Shown piece by piece: positions 36,737 through 46,332 of a stretch of DNA of 64,000 nt; position 1 is the stretch's first letter, and the number at the start of each line of letters is the position of its first letter. This DNA comes from Paenibacillus thermotolerans (GTDB lineage Bacteria > Bacillota > Bacilli > Paenibacillales > YIM-B00363), in assembly GCF_028745515.1 (NCBI RefSeq), contig NZ_JAQZSG010000010.1, positions 101,127 to 165,126 of the forward strand, read 5' to 3'. The position numbers and the translations under genes are program-made. The notes under the pieces are model-generated. The model saw nothing but the letters and a program-made list of their open reading frames with translations. It did no database searches and had not been told where the DNA came from.

Positions 36737-38053
36737 ATGGGCATATGGCTGATAAACGGGAAGATCGACGCCGGCGACGGAGAGCTACGGGAAGCGGCGG
36801 TATTGATCGAGAACGGTACGATTCGCAAAATTGCGGACCGCGCAGAAGCGGAACAAACGAACGGGCATACGGTCGTGGATGCGGAAGGAAGACTGATATC
36901 CTCCGGATTGATCGACGTGCACGTCCATCTGCGCGATCCGGGCTTTGAATATAAAGAAGATATTAAGACAGGAACGGAATCGGCCGCGCGCGGCGGATTT
37001 ACGACGGTCGCCTGCATGCCCAATACGAGACCGGTGCTCGATCAAGCGGAAACGGTAAAATACGTCGTCGACAAGGCGGCGGAGGTCGGCAAGGTTAAAG
37101 TATTGCCGTACGGGTGCATATCGGTCGGCGAACTAGGCAGGGAGCTTACCGATTTTGAGGGGCTGAAGAACGCGGGAGCGTTCGCTTTCACCGACGACGG
37201 CGTCGGCGTGCAAACGGCGGCAATGATGAAGGAAGCGATGCGCAGGGCGGCGGCGCTCGGCATGCCGATCGTGGCGCACTGCGAGGATGACTCGCTCGTT
37301 AAGGGAGCATCCGTGACGGAAGGCGAATTTGCCCGCAGGCACGGCTTGAAAGGCATTCCGAACGAATCCGAGGCGATTCACGTCGGACGCGACATCCTGT
37401 TGGCCGAAGCGACAGGCGTTCATTATCACGTATGTCACGTATCTACGGAGCAGTCGGTGCGCTTGATCCGACTCGGCAAGGCTTCAGGCGTGAACGTCAC
37501 TGCAGAGGTATGTCCGCATCATCTGCTGCTGAGCGACGAGGACATTCCGGATTCCATGGACGCCAATTGGAAAATGAACCCGCCGCTGCGCACACCGAGA
37601 GACGTAGAAGCGATGATTGCGGCGGTGGAGGACGGAACGATCGACATCATCGTCACGGACCATGCCCCGCACAGCGAGGAAGAGAAAGCCCGCGGAATGG
37701 ACCGCGCTCCGTTCGGCATCGTCGGATTGGAGACGGCGTTCCCGCTGCTGTATACGAAATTTGTGGCGACAGGCCGATGGACGCTCTCGTTCCTTCTTGA
37801 GAAAATGTCCAAAAAACCGGCCGAACTGTTCGGCTTACAGGAAGGGCGTCTGGAAGAAGGGGCGCCGGCCGACATTACGATTATCGATTTGAATGAAGAA
37901 CGCTCGGTGGACCCTGCGGCATTCGCAAGTAAGAGCCGCAACACGCCGTTCGGAGGATGGAAGCTGAAAGGCTGGCCGGTGCTTACGATGGTGAACGGAA
38001 GCATCGTATGGTCGGAACTAAAGACAGGGGGGAGCGGCAACCATGCAGGCTAA
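36737..38053 (+). CDS. pyrC: Dihydroorotase (class I, PyrC)
   Basis: 438 residues. A zinc amidohydrolase that cyclises carbamoyl-aspartate to dihydroorotate. The HxH metal motif is in DVHVHLRDPGFEYKED, followed by ACMPNTRPVLD, AHCEDDSL, CHVS and DHAPHSEEEKARG. It matches the Gram-positive class I enzyme of about 430 residues. It overlaps the carA start by 11 bases. Confidence 0.96.
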   Translation: MGIWLINGKIDAGDGELREAAVLIENGTIRKIADRAEAEQTNGHTVVDAEGRLISSGLIDVHVHLRDPGFEYKEDIKTGTESAARGGFTTVACMPNTRPVLDQAETVKYVVDKAAEVGKVKVLPYGCISVGELGRELTDFEGLKNAGAFAFTDDGVGVQTAAMMKEAMRRAAALGMPIVAHCEDDSLVKGASVTEGEFARRHGLKGIPNESEAIHVGRDILLAEATGVHYHVCHVSTEQSVRLIRLGKASGVNVTAEVCPHHLLLSDEDIPDSMDANWKMNPPLRTPRDVEAMIAAVEDGTIDIIVTDHAPHSEEEKARGMDRAPFGIVGLETAFPLLYTKFVATGRWTLSFLLEKMSKKPAELFGLQEGRLEEGAPADITIIDLNEERSVDPAAFASKSRNTPFGGWKLKGWPVLTMVNGSIVWSELKTGGSGNHAG

Positions 38054-39170
38054 GCTATTGTTGGAAGACGGAACGCTGTTTACGGGAGAATCGTTCGGCG
38101 CGGAAGGGCGTCAAGTTGGCGAGGTCGTTTTTAATACGGGCATTACAGGCTACCAAGAGGTGCTGAGCGATCCGTCCTACTGCGGCCAAATCGTGACGAT
38201 GACATATCCGCTGATCGGCAATTACGGCATCACTCGAGACGATTTCGAAGCGGTACGCCCGTTCGTGCACGGGTTTGTCGTCAGACGGCATGAAGAAGTG
38301 CCCAGTAACTGGAGGGCTCAATACAGCCTCGGAACGCTGCTGAAAGAATACGGCATCGTCGGAATCAGCGGCATCGATACTAGAATGCTGACTCGTAAAA
38401 TCCGCAGCGCCGGAACGATGAAAGGCATCCTTGCAGCCGGCGACGTATCCGAGGAAGAGCTTCGCTCGGCGCTCGGTTCGGAGGAGCTGCTGCGCGATCA
38501 GGTGGAGCGCGTTTCCACGAAGAGCGTTTACAGCTCGCCGGGAACAAGAGAAAGAATCGTGCTCGTAGACTTCGGCTCCAAGAGCGGGATTCTCCGCGAT
38601 TTGACCACACGCGGCTGCGATGTCGTCGTCGTACCGCACGATACGACAGCGGAACAAATTTTGCGGCTGAGACCGGACGGCGTGCTGCTTTCCAACGGCC
38701 CTGGGGACCCGAAAGACGTGCCGCATGCGGTACAGATGATCCGCGAGCTGCTCGGCGTGCTGCCGATCTTCGGCATTTGCCTCGGGCACCAGCTGTTCGC
38801 GCTGGCGAGCGGAGCGGATACGGTGAAGCTGAAGTTCGGCCACCGCGGCGGAAACCATCCGGTAAAGGATCTTGCATCCGGCCGCTGCTACATTACTTCG
38901 CAAAACCACGGCTACACCGTTGACGAACAATCCGTTGCGGGCACGGGCTTGATTGTGACGCACATCAACAACAACGATCGGACGATCGAAGGTCTTCGCC
39001 ATGAGAAGCATCCTGCATTCTCTGTACAGTACCACCCGGAAGCGTCTCCGGGACCGTTCGATTCCAGCTACTTGTTTGACGACTTCTTGACAATGGTGCG
39101 AGAATTCCATTCGGACAATCCGAAAATGGCGCGCCAAACCGAAATGCAGCTTTCATCACGGGGGGTGTGA
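38043..39170 (+). CDS. carA: Carbamoyl-phosphate synthase small (glutaminase) subunit
   Basis: 375 residues, ATG overlapping the pyrC end. The N-terminal small-subunit domain ([35 protein letters not shown]) is followed by a class I glutamine amidotransferase domain with the nucleophile in [14 protein letters not shown] and His/Glu in [11 protein letters not shown]. It feeds ammonia to CarB. Being inside the pyr operon it is the pyrimidine-linked copy (pyrAA). Confidence 0.96.
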   Translation: MQAKLLLEDGTLFTGESFGAEGRQVGEVVFNTGITGYQEVLSDPSYCGQIVTMTYPLIGNYGITRDDFEAVRPFVHGFVVRRHEEVPSNWRAQYSLGTLLKEYGIVGISGIDTRMLTRKIRSAGTMKGILAAGDVSEEELRSALGSEELLRDQVERVSTKSVYSSPGTRERIVLVDFGSKSGILRDLTTRGCDVVVVPHDTTAEQILRLRPDGVLLSNGPGDPKDVPHAVQMIRELLGVLPIFGICLGHQLFALASGADTVKLKFGHRGGNHPVKDLASGRCYITSQNHGYTVDEQSVAGTGLIVTHINNNDRTIEGLRHEKHPAFSVQYHPEASPGPFDSSYLFDDFLTMVREFHSDNPKMARQTEMQLSSRGV

Positions 39171-39174
39171 CGGC

Positions 39175-42100
39175 ATGCCGAAAAATACGAAATTAAAGAA
39201 AATATTAGTGATCGGCTCCGGTCCGATCGTGATCGGACAGGCGGCGGAATTCGATTACGCCGGCACGCAGGCTTGCCAAGCTTTGAAAGAAGAAGGCTAC
39301 GAGGTAGTGCTCATTAACAGCAACCCGGCTACGATCATGACCGATACGAACATGGCGGACAAAGTGTATATCGAGCCGATTACGCTCGATTTCGTTTCGC
39401 AAATTATTCGCAAAGAGCGGCCTGACGGCTTGCTGCCGACGCTTGGCGGCCAAACCGGCTTAAACATGGCGGTAGAGCTTGCTAAGAGCGGCATTCTGGA
39501 TAAAGAAGGCGTGCAGCTGCTCGGAACGCAGCTCACAGCGATTGAAAAAGCCGAAGACCGCGACCTGTTTCGCGATTTGATGCGTGAGCTGGAGCAGCCC
39601 GTACCGGCAAGCGTCATTGTAACGACGGTGCCGCAGGCGCTCGATTTCGCCCGCGAAATCGGCTTCCCGATCATCGTTCGCCCGGCTTACACGCTCGGCG
39701 GAACCGGCGGCGGGATCGCCCAAACGGAAGAAGAGCTTGCCGAAATCGTCGCTTCCGGCATTCGTTACTCCCCGATCGGACAGTGCTTGGTGGAACGCAG
39801 CATTGCCGGCATGAAGGAAGTCGAGTACGAGGTCATGCGCGATGCGAACGATAACTGCATCGTCGTGTGCAACATGGAAAACTTCGACCCGGTGGGCGTT
39901 CATACGGGCGACAGTATCGTTGTGGCGCCGAGCCAAACGCTCTCCGACCGCGAATACCAAATGCTCCGCGCGGCCTCTTTGAAGATCATTCGCGCGCTCA
40001 ATATCGAAGGCGGATGCAACGTGCAGTTCGCGCTCGATCCGCACTCGTATCAATACTACGTCATCGAAGTGAACCCGCGCGTAAGCCGATCCTCCGCGCT
40101 GGCTTCCAAGGCGACCGGATATCCGATCGCAAAGATGGCCGCCAAAATTGCGGTAGGCTACACGCTTGACGAGCTGGTTAACCCGGTAACAGGCCAAACC
40201 TACGCATGCTTCGAGCCGACGCTCGATTACATCGTATCGAAAATTCCGCGCTGGCCGTTCGACAAATTCGTCAGCGCGAACCGGAAGCTCGGCACCCAAA
40301 TGAAAGCGACCGGCGAAGTGATGGCGATCGGCCGTACGTTCGAGGAATCGATCCACAAGGCGGTACGCTCGCTCGAAATCGGCGTGCACCGGCTGTACTT
40401 GAAGGATGCTGCGTCGCTTGACGACGAGACGTTGACCGCGCGGCTTAAGAAGCCGGACGACGAACGGCTGTTCTTGATCGCAGAAGCGTTCCGCCGCGGT
40501 TGGGACCTGCTCGATTTGCAGGACATGACGAAGGTGGACTGGTGGTTCCTGCGCGGCATCGAAAACATTGTAGCTTTCGAGAACCGCTTGAGAGTCGAGA
40601 AACTGACGCCGGAGCTAATGCAGGAAGCGAAGCGCAAAGGCTTTACCGACCGGGCGATCGCCGAGCTTCGCAAAGATGGCGAGTTTACCGATTATGTAGC
40701 GGAATCCGATGTGCGCGAGCTGCGCAAGAGCTTAGGTCTCATTCCGGTCTACAAAATGGTTGACACTTGCGCGGCGGAATTCGAAGCATCGACCCCATAC
40801 TACTACTCGACCTATGAGCAGGAGAATGAGGTTACGGAAAGCTCCAAACCGAAGGTTGTCGTGCTTGGCTCGGGTCCGATTCGGATCGGCCAAGGCATCG
40901 AGTTCGATTACTCCACGGTGCACGCGGTATGGGCGATCCAAGACGCAGGATATGAAGCGGTTATTATCAACAACAACCCGGAGACGGTTTCGACGGACTT
41001 TAACACATCCGACCGGTTATATTTCGAGCCGCTCTTCTTCGAAGACGTCATGAACGTGATCGAGCAGGAAAAGCCGATCGGTGTCATCGTTCAATTCGGC
41101 GGCCAAACGGCGATTAACTTGGCGGGACGGCTTACTCAAGCGGGCGTGCGAATTCTCGGCTCCGATCTGGAATCGATCGACACGGCGGAGGACCGCAAAA
41201 AATTCGAAGCGCTGCTTCGCTCCCTCGATATCGCACAGCCTCCGGGAAGCACCGTCATATCGGTGGATGAAGCGGTCGGTACGGCGTCGAAGCTCGGGTA
41301 TCCGGTGCTTGTCCGTCCGTCTTACGTACTCGGCGGACGCGCGATGGAGATCGTATACTCGGATGAAGAGCTGCTTAACTACATGGAAAAAGCGGTGAAG
41401 ATCAATCCGGAGCATCCGGTTCTCATCGACCGCTACATGCTCGGCAAGGAAGTGGAAGTCGACGCGATTTCCGACGGCGAAACGGTGCTGATTCCGGGCA
41501 TCATGGAGCATATCGAACGCGCGGGCGTTCACTCCGGCGATTCGATTGCGGTATATCCGCCGCAAACGTTGTCGGCCGAAATGAGAGCTCAAATCGTCGA
41601 AATTACGACGAACATCGCCAAAGCGCTTAACGTAGTCGGACTTGTAAACATCCAGTTCGTCATTTACCGCGGCCAAATATATGTGATTGAGGTCAATCCG
41701 CGCTCGTCGCGTACGGTTCCTTTCTTGAGCAAAGTAACCGGCGTGCCGATGGCGAACGTCGCTACAAAGGTAATCCTCGGTTCGAAGCTTGCCGATCTGG
41801 GGTATTCCTCCGGACTGTGGCCTGAGGACGAATATGTATCGGTGAAGGTGCCGGTGTTCTCGTTCGCGAAGCTGCGCCGCGTAGATACGACGCTTGGACC
41901 GGAAATGAAATCGACGGGCGAAGTGATGGGCCGAGACCATTCATTCGCAAAAGCGCTGTACAAAGGACTTATCGGCTCCGGCATGAAAATCCCGATGTCC
42001 GGCAACATCATCGCGACGATCGCCGATAAGGATAAAGAAGAAGCGATCGATATATTCCGCGGCTTTATCGAGCTGGGTTACCGGCTAGTCGCAACGGGCG

Positions 42101-42444
42101 GCACGGAAAAAGCGCTGTCCGAGGCCGGTTTGCCGGTGGAGCATGTGCACAAGCTGAGCGAAGGAAGTCCGAATATTTTGGACTTGATCCGCACGGGCGA
42201 AGCGCAGTTCGTAGTCAATACGTTGACCAAAGGCAAAGAGCCGGAGCGGGACGGCTTCCGCATTCGCCGCGAAGCGGTCGAGAACGGCGTCGTTTGTATG
42301 ACGTCGCTTGATACGGTGCGTGCGCTCTTGTCCATGCTTCAAGCCATCCAATTTTCCTCGAGTGCGATGCCCGGCTTCGTAGGCTCCGAGAAATTGAGAA
42401 CCGGTGGGCGCAACCGCCGGGTTTTGCTGGAGACGGTGAAATAA
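39175..42444 (+). CDS. carB: Carbamoyl-phosphate synthase large subunit
   Basis: 1089 residues. Two homologous ATP-grasp halves are clear: [17 protein letters not shown] with [12 protein letters not shown] in the first, [20 protein letters not shown] with [14 protein letters not shown] in the second. The C-terminal MGS-like allosteric domain ([19 protein letters not shown]) is present. Full family length. The start follows carA by four bases behind GGGGGGTGTG, and the stop abuts pyrF directly. Confidence 0.97.
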   Translation: MPKNTKLKKILVIGSGPIVIGQAAEFDYAGTQACQALKEEGYEVVLINSNPATIMTDTNMADKVYIEPITLDFVSQIIRKERPDGLLPTLGGQTGLNMAVELAKSGILDKEGVQLLGTQLTAIEKAEDRDLFRDLMRELEQPVPASVIVTTVPQALDFAREIGFPIIVRPAYTLGGTGGGIAQTEEELAEIVASGIRYSPIGQCLVERSIAGMKEVEYEVMRDANDNCIVVCNMENFDPVGVHTGDSIVVAPSQTLSDREYQMLRAASLKIIRALNIEGGCNVQFALDPHSYQYYVIEVNPRVSRSSALASKATGYPIAKMAAKIAVGYTLDELVNPVTGQTYACFEPTLDYIVSKIPRWPFDKFVSANRKLGTQMKATGEVMAIGRTFEESIHKAVRSLEIGVHRLYLKDAASLDDETLTARLKKPDDERLFLIAEAFRRGWDLLDLQDMTKVDWWFLRGIENIVAFENRLRVEKLTPELMQEAKRKGFTDRAIAELRKDGEFTDYVAESDVRELRKSLGLIPVYKMVDTCAAEFEASTPYYYSTYEQENEVTESSKPKVVVLGSGPIRIGQGIEFDYSTVHAVWAIQDAGYEAVIINNNPETVSTDFNTSDRLYFEPLFFEDVMNVIEQEKPIGVIVQFGGQTAINLAGRLTQAGVRILGSDLESIDTAEDRKKFEALLRSLDIAQPPGSTVISVDEAVGTASKLGYPVLVRPSYVLGGRAMEIVYSDEELLNYMEKAVKINPEHPVLIDRYMLGKEVEVDAISDGETVLIPGIMEHIERAGVHSGDSIAVYPPQTLSAEMRAQIVEITTNIAKALNVVGLVNIQFVIYRGQIYVIEVNPRSSRTVPFLSKVTGVPMANVATKVILGSKLADLGYSSGLWPEDEYVSVKVPVFSFAKLRRVDTTLGPEMKSTGEVMGRDHSFAKALYKGLIGSGMKIPMSGNIIATIADKDKEEAIDIFRGFIELGYRLVATGGTEKALSEAGLPVEHVHKLSEGSPNILDLIRTGEAQFVVNTLTKGKEPERDGFRIRREAVENGVVCMTSLDTVRALLSMLQAIQFSSSAMPGFVGSEKLRTGGRNRRVLLETVK

Positions 42445-43167
42445 ATGGCGGATCGCAATGCAATAGCCGAGCGCATCATGGTGGCGCTGGACGTGCCTGA
42501 AGGAGATGCCGCGCTGGAGCTGGCGCGGCGCTTCGAAGGCATACCGTGCTGGATGAAGATCGGGATGGAGCTGTATTACGCGGCTGGACCTTCGGTTGTT
42601 CGCGAAATCAAAGCGTTGGGGCATCGCGTCTTTCTTGACTTGAAGCTGCACGATATCCCGAACACGGTGCGCGGTGCGTCCAGATCCGTTACGCGGTTGG
42701 GCGTCGATATGTTTAACGTACATGCGGCAGGAGGAACCGCCATGATGAAGGCGGCCGTTGAAGGGGCGCTTGAAGCGGCGGGCGAAAGAGGGGCGATGCC
42801 GATCATTATCGGCGTTACTCAACTGACGTCGACGGATGAGCGCATGCTTAACGAAGAAATCGGCATACCGGGATCCGTGGACGAAACCGTTGTAAGGTAC
42901 TCCCGGCTAGTTCAATCGGCAGGCTTGCAAGGCGTCGTTGCGTCCGCCCGCGAATCGGCCGCTATCAAATCGGCTTGCGGCAGCGGCTTCGTCACCGTAA
43001 CGCCCGGGATCCGGCCGGCCGGAGCGGACGTCGGCGACCAGGCACGGGTCGTTACCCCTAAAGCCGCAATCGAAGGCGGCTCCGATTTGTTAGTGATCGG
43101 CCGTCCGATCACCGGAGCGGCTGACCCGAGGGCGGCGCTGCTGCGAATTGTCGACGAATTTGAATAA
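42445..43167 (+). CDS. pyrF: Orotidine 5'-phosphate decarboxylase
   Basis: 240 residues, ATG directly after the carB stop. The last step to UMP. Catalytic Lys/Asp cluster DLKLHDIPNTVRGA and C-terminal TPGIRPAGADVGDQARVVTP and VIGRPITGA phosphate-binding motifs are present. In B. subtilis pyrK and pyrD lie between carB and pyrF; here nothing separates them. Confidence 0.96.
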   Translation: MADRNAIAERIMVALDVPEGDAALELARRFEGIPCWMKIGMELYYAAGPSVVREIKALGHRVFLDLKLHDIPNTVRGASRSVTRLGVDMFNVHAAGGTAMMKAAVEGALEAAGERGAMPIIIGVTQLTSTDERMLNEEIGIPGSVDETVVRYSRLVQSAGLQGVVASARESAAIKSACGSGFVTVTPGIRPAGADVGDQARVVTPKAAIEGGSDLLVIGRPITGAADPRAALLRIVDEFE

Positions 43168-43189
43168 AACCATAAAAGGGGGAACCGTC

Positions 43190-43816
43190 TTGCTCGAACA
43201 ACAAATTGCCGAGGCGCTGCTTTCCATCGGCGCAGTCAGCCTACGTCCGAACGAACCGTTTACGTGGACGAGCGGGTTAAAGTCTCCGATCTACTGCGAT
43301 AATCGTCTGACATTATCATACCCGGAAATCCGCGAACAGATTGCGGAAGGCTTCGCTTCGATCATTCGGGAGCAATTTCCGAATGCGCAGGTCATTGCCG
43401 GCACGGCCACGGCGGGAATTCCGCATGCCGCTTGGGTGGCGCAAAAACTCAATCTACCGATGATATACGTTCGCGATAAGGCGAAAGGCCACGGGAAACA
43501 AAATCTGATCGAAGGCGAATTGAAGCCGGGCAGCCGGACGATCGTCATCGAGGATCTCATTTCGACCGGCGGCAGCTCCTTGAAAGCGGCACAAGCCGTA
43601 AACGAGGCGGGGGGCGAAGCGCTAGCGGTGCTTGCAATCTTCTCCTACCAATTCGAGAAGGCGGCATCGGCATTCCGAACAAGCGGAATACCTCTCTTAA
43701 CGTTGTCCAACTATACGGCACTTCTGGAAGCGGCCGTTCGTACACAGCGCATTCGGCAAGCGGATATCGAATCGCTGCAATCGTGGCGCCTGCAGCCGGA
43801 AGCCTACGGTAAATAA
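43190..43816 (+). CDS. pyrE: Orotate phosphoribosyltransferase
   Basis: 208 residues from TTG 43190 behind AAAAGGGGGA; an upstream TTG at 43148 would overlap pyrF and has no site. Makes OMP from orotate and PRPP. TWTSGLKSPIYCDNRLTLSYPEIR and the PRPP loop TIVIEDLISTGGSSLKAA are typical. The last gene of the operon, followed by a terminator. Confidence 0.95.
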   Translation: MLEQQIAEALLSIGAVSLRPNEPFTWTSGLKSPIYCDNRLTLSYPEIREQIAEGFASIIREQFPNAQVIAGTATAGIPHAAWVAQKLNLPMIYVRDKAKGHGKQNLIEGELKPGSRTIVIEDLISTGGSSLKAAQAVNEAGGEALAVLAIFSYQFEKAASAFRTSGIPLLTLSNYTALLEAAVRTQRIRQADIESLQSWRLQPEAYGK

Positions 43817-43831
43817 CATATTTCGTGAGCA

Positions 43832-43862
43832 ACGCCCGCCTCCAAGCGGGTGTTTTTCTTTT
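43832..43862 (+). terminator. Rho-independent terminator of the pyr operon
   Basis: GCCCGC and GCGGGT flank a six-base loop and lead into TTTTTCTTTTT. Confidence 0.8.
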
Positions 43863-43976
43863 TATCCACCGAAAAATGGAAATTGACGAAAAAATAGGTA
43901 TACAGTTGGACGAACAAAAATAAAATTTAGTAACTAATCGTATGCGCAGGGTTTCCTCTGGAAAGGAGGGAACGTG

Positions 43977-44054
43977 ATGAACTTTTCTTTCGATCAACTG
44001 ATTATGGCAGGAATGTTCTTGTTGGCGCTGCTTACCTATATAAACAAAAAGTAA
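43977..44054 (+). CDS. Putative holin-like type I toxin peptide
   Basis: A 25-residue peptide, MNFSFDQLIMAGMFLLALLTYINKK, translated from ATG 43977 after the strong site GGAAAGGAGGG. It has one short membrane helix and a basic end, and its MFLLALLTYI core resembles the Hol_Tox family of small Firmicute membrane peptides that act in type I toxin-antitoxin loci. The stop codon lies inside the left arm of a hairpin (44050-44094). A convergent promoter on the other strand could give an antisense RNA. Toxic action is inferred from family resemblance only. Confidence 0.65.
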   Translation: MNFSFDQLIMAGMFLLALLTYINKK

Positions 44055-44157
44055 CCTCTCACCGCTCAAAGTAAGCAGGTTACTCTTTCCATCACGAGAA
44101 GAACCCCTCGCATGATTAGTTGGGAGCTGGCTGCATCCGGCTCCCTTTACTATGATT
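44045..44157 (-). ncRNA. Candidate antisense RNA (antitoxin) convergent with the holin-like toxin
   Basis: On the minus strand TTGAAT (complement of 44187-44192) and TATGAT (complement of 44163-44168) are separated by 18 bases, a good sigma-A promoter with no reading frame behind it. A transcript from about 44157 would hold the hairpins GGGAGC/GCTCCC and CGAG/CTCG, then end at the shared terminator, overlapping the last bases of the toxin gene. This matches the layout of known type I systems such as txpA/ratA, but expression is not shown. Confidence 0.45.
44050..44098. terminator. Bidirectional hairpin at the toxin 3' end
   Basis: AGTAACCT and AGGTTACT form an exact eight-base stem around a 29-base loop. 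CTTT follows on the plus strand; on the minus strand the stem leads into five Ts (complement of AAAAA at 44046-44050). It can end both the toxin mRNA and a convergent transcript. Confidence 0.6.
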
Positions 44158-44248
44158 ACGTCATCATACGGCAAATATGCTTGTCTATTCAACAAAAAAC
44201 AATTGCCGCTTTTTCGTTAAAACGGAAGTCCGCCAAAGCGGCCGCCTA

Positions 44249-44291
44249 TGTGATTTTCTTCACATTAATCCGATAGCGTTCATGGTACATT
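44249..44291 (+). promoter_or_regulatory. Fnr-dependent promoter of the first hemerythrin gene
   Basis: TGTGATTTTCTTCACA (44249-44264) is a perfect TGTGA-N6-TCACA box. TACATT preceded by TGG (44286-44291) is an extended -10 with a predicted start near 44298, which puts the box centre at about -41.5, the class II activator position. The rest of the 44.1-44.34 kb gap holds the candidate antisense RNA. Confidence 0.75.
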
Positions 44292-44342
44292 TGAATTGTA
44301 AGAAAGAACCAACGCCGGGCAGGCGAGGGAGGCGCATCCCAC

Positions 44343-44849
44343 ATGATGACGGAACAACAATATTTGATTCATGCAGCCGAACGTTTTAAGAAGGAGCATA
44401 TGGAGCTGTTAGCGTTGCTGTACCGGATCCAATTGCTTGCGACACAAGCGGCCGGTGATACGCAGTCGGAAACCGCAATCCTGTTACTTAAGGAAGCCAA
44501 GTTCGCGGTTCAAGATTTTCTGAAAAAGCTCAAAGAGCACGCGGAATGGGAAGAAGAAGCTTGGTATCCGCTGCTGCTGCGCTACAGCGAAGAGCACCTG
44601 GTACCGCATGCGGCGGAGATGCTGGATACGGTGGAAGAGGACCATTATCTCGCCAAAATGTTCGCGAAAACGTTCATCGCCAAGCTGGATCGCATCACGG
44701 ATCAGTACCAAGCGGAAGAGGTGCAAAATGCGGCGATGGCCTTAAATCAAACTTGTATCTTGTTGTGGGAGCATTTTGCAAGGGAAGAAGAGCTGATGGA
44801 ACCGATTGCGGAGGACCCTCGGCTTGAGCATGAACTGTTGATTCATTAA
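44343..44849 (+). CDS. Hemerythrin-like HHE domain protein
   Basis: 168 residues. A four-helix bundle with metal-type residues in FKKEHMELLALL, LKEHAEWEEEAWYPLL, VEEDHYLAKMF and LWEHFAREEELMEPI. Proteins of this type bind a non-heme di-iron site and are linked with oxygen or nitric oxide sensing and iron-sulfur repair. The start is ATG 44343 (or 44346) behind GGGAGGCG. The Fnr box upstream suggests induction when oxygen falls. It is followed 29 bases later by the short hibernation factor. Unlike RIC/ScdA proteins it has no N-terminal DUF542 domain. Confidence 0.8.
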   Translation: MMTEQQYLIHAAERFKKEHMELLALLYRIQLLATQAAGDTQSETAILLLKEAKFAVQDFLKKLKEHAEWEEEAWYPLLLRYSEEHLVPHAAEMLDTVEEDHYLAKMFAKTFIAKLDRITDQYQAEEVQNAAMALNQTCILLWEHFAREEELMEPIAEDPRLEHELLIH

Positions 44850-44878
44850 AAGCTGTAAGAGTGGAGGAGGACATTTCC

Positions 44879-45220
44879 ATGAAATTGCACATTCGCGGCA
44901 AAGGACTTACGATTACTCCTGCTCTTTCGCAATATATCGAACGAAAAATCGGTCATCTTGCAACTTGGTTTCCGTCCGAGCTTCGCGAAACGGGGGAAGC
45001 CAAGGCGCTGCTTTCGCTTGAAGGGCGAGAGCGCCTGCACAAAGCCGAGATTGTACTGGCGATCGGCGGCATGACGGCCCGAGGCGAGCTGGAGACGAAA
45101 GATATGTACGGCTCGATCGACGGCGTTGCCGAGAAGCTGGAACGCCAGATTAGAAGGCACAAGACGAAACTGGGTCGGGCACGCTGCACCGGCAGGCAAA
45201 GAAAGGCGGCAGCGCTGTAA
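44879..45220 (+). CDS. Short ribosome hibernation promoting factor/RaiA-like protein
   Basis: 113 residues from ATG 44879 behind GGAGGAGG. One N-terminal HPF/YfiA domain (LHIRGKGLTITPALSQYIERKIGHL, DMYGSIDGVAEKLERQIRRHKTK) with a basic tail; the C-terminal dimerisation domain of long Firmicute HPF is absent. Such proteins bind the 30S decoding region and silence idle ribosomes. Position right after an Fnr-linked hemerythrin gene, with no promoter between, suggests joint induction at low oxygen. A normal long hpf is expected elsewhere in the genome. Confidence 0.8.
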   Translation: MKLHIRGKGLTITPALSQYIERKIGHLATWFPSELRETGEAKALLSLEGRERLHKAEIVLAIGGMTARGELETKDMYGSIDGVAEKLERQIRRHKTKLGRARCTGRQRKAAAL

Positions 45221-45236
45221 ACCTCTTATTTCTTTC

Positions 45237-45422
45237 TAACGGACATGGATGCAGTTATTCAGCGTTAAGAATAGAGTTTGCAATTGTAACGGACACCACT
45301 GCAGTTATTGCTTCGAAAAAGCAGAGATAAGCGCCAAAAATCGGGGTTTAGCGTCTGTGGTGTCCGTTAACCGTATGAAGGTGGGCAAAATGGCATTATA
45401 GCGTCCGTGGTGTCCGTTAGCG
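45237..45422 (-). repeat. Interspersed intergenic repeat, copy B (inverted relative to copy A)
   Basis: The complement of this stretch lines up with 18710-18894 over nearly its full length: two CTAACGGACACCAC units, GCCATTTTGCCCACCTTC, CCGATTTTTGGCGCTT, then ATAACTGCAGTGGTGTCCGTTA, GCAAACTC and a final ATAACTGCATCC unit. It fills the 283-base gap between the hpf-like gene and fnr together with the fnr terminator. No coding capacity is seen. Confidence 0.85.
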
Positions 45423-45441
45423 TCGCAGGGGTTGTACAGAA

Positions 45442-45496
45442 CGAAAAAAAGGGTGCCCATAAAAGTCATCTACCGTGACTTTTAAGGCAGCCCCAA
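45442..45496 (-). terminator. Rho-independent terminator of fnr
   Basis: On the minus strand AAAAGTCA and TGACTTTT form an exact eight-base stem, extended by TGCC/GGCA, and the hairpin runs into six or more Ts (complement of 45444-45450). Confidence 0.8.
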
Positions 45497-45503
45497 TTTT
45501 ATC

Positions 45504-46223
45504 TTATATGCGGCAAATGTCGGGAGGGCAATTCTCACAGTGGCAAATGTCTTTCAAGTAATTGATGTCTTTTACGATGATATAGCCGCTTTCGTTAATA
45601 ATGACGTTTGCGTTTTTCATGTCGCCGAGCATCCGGTTTACACTTTCCCGGGTCGCGCCGATCATGTCGGCCAGCTCGGTGTTGGTTAGCTTTCTTGTGA
45701 TCAACGTCCCCTGTTCGTGAGGGGTGCCGTACGTATTAAAAAGACGGATCAACAGGGAGCAAAGAGCGCCCAGCTTTCCAAACATCATAAGGTCGCGGAA
45801 TTTCGTTTGGGTCATGCAATGGATAAGTCCCATCCATTTCATAAACTCAACGGCCAGGTCGCCGTTCTGCCAAAGCAGCGCTTCCAAGTCTTTTTTCTGA
45901 ATAATCCCGATCGTGCCCGGTTCCACCACTTCTGCGTTAAAGCCTTGGGAGGAGTCCTGATACGGGTCCACCTGCCCGAATAAATCCCCGTCCTGGTACA
46001 TGTACAGTATGAACTGGCGGCCTTCATCGGATGTTTTCGTTATTTTAACGCGGCCGCTGATTATATAAAACAGTTTGTCCGCTTTATCGCCTTCCCAAAA
46101 CAATTGGGAGCCGGGCTCTGCTTTCGTTTCATACATGATGCCCCGAAGCTTCGCAAAGCTTTCTTCCGTGAAGCACGACGTATTCCGTACGTTCCGCTCT
46201 TGGGCTTCGAACCGTTTGACCAT
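45504..46223 (-). CDS. fnr: Fnr-type oxygen-sensing transcription regulator (Crp/Fnr family)
   Basis: 239 residues from the ATG at 46223, nine bases after GGGAGGT; an earlier ATG at 46259 lacks a site. An N-terminal cyclic-nucleotide-like beta barrel (PGSQLFWEGDKADKLFYIISGRVKI), a long dimer helix and a winged helix (TNTELADMIGATRESVNRMLGDM) are present. The C-terminus ends in CHCENCPPDIC with cysteines 227, 229, 232 and 237, matching the CxxCx4C cluster that binds [4Fe-4S] in Bacillus Fnr, unlike E. coli FNR where it is N-terminal. Boxes in its own promoter suggest autoregulation. Confidence 0.92.
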   Translation of the reverse strand: MVKRFEAQERNVRNTSCFTEESFAKLRGIMYETKAEPGSQLFWEGDKADKLFYIISGRVKITKTSDEGRQFILYMYQDGDLFGQVDPYQDSSQGFNAEVVEPGTIGIIQKKDLEALLWQNGDLAVEFMKWMGLIHCMTQTKFRDLMMFGKLGALCSLLIRLFNTYGTPHEQGTLITRKLTNTELADMIGATRESVNRMLGDMKNANVIINESGYIIVKDINYLKDICHCENCPPDICRI

Positions 46224-46254
46224 ATGTAAAAACCTCCCTTGATCCTTACCACTC

Positions 46255-46297
46255 ATCATAATTCATCCTCTGCCGTCTACCTGTGATAATTATTACA
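46255..46297 (-). promoter_or_regulatory. Autoregulated Fnr promoter of fnr
   Basis: TGTGATAATTATTACA (46282-46297) differs at one base from TGTGA-N6-TCACA. On the minus strand TATGAT (complement of 46255-46260) is a good -10; its predicted start near 46248 sets the box centre at -41.5. Confidence 0.6.
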
Positions 46298-46332
46298 AGT
46301 AAGAAGTGCATTCACCCGGTAAAGAAGCATCC

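Noticed and set aside
39460..40389. Long minus-strand frame in carB
   Set aside because: Shadow of carB; no start signal or motif.
43148..43189. An N-terminal extension of pyrE from the upstream TTG
   Set aside because: It overlaps pyrF and has no ribosome site, whereas the TTG at 43190 follows AAAAGGGGGA and matches the family start.
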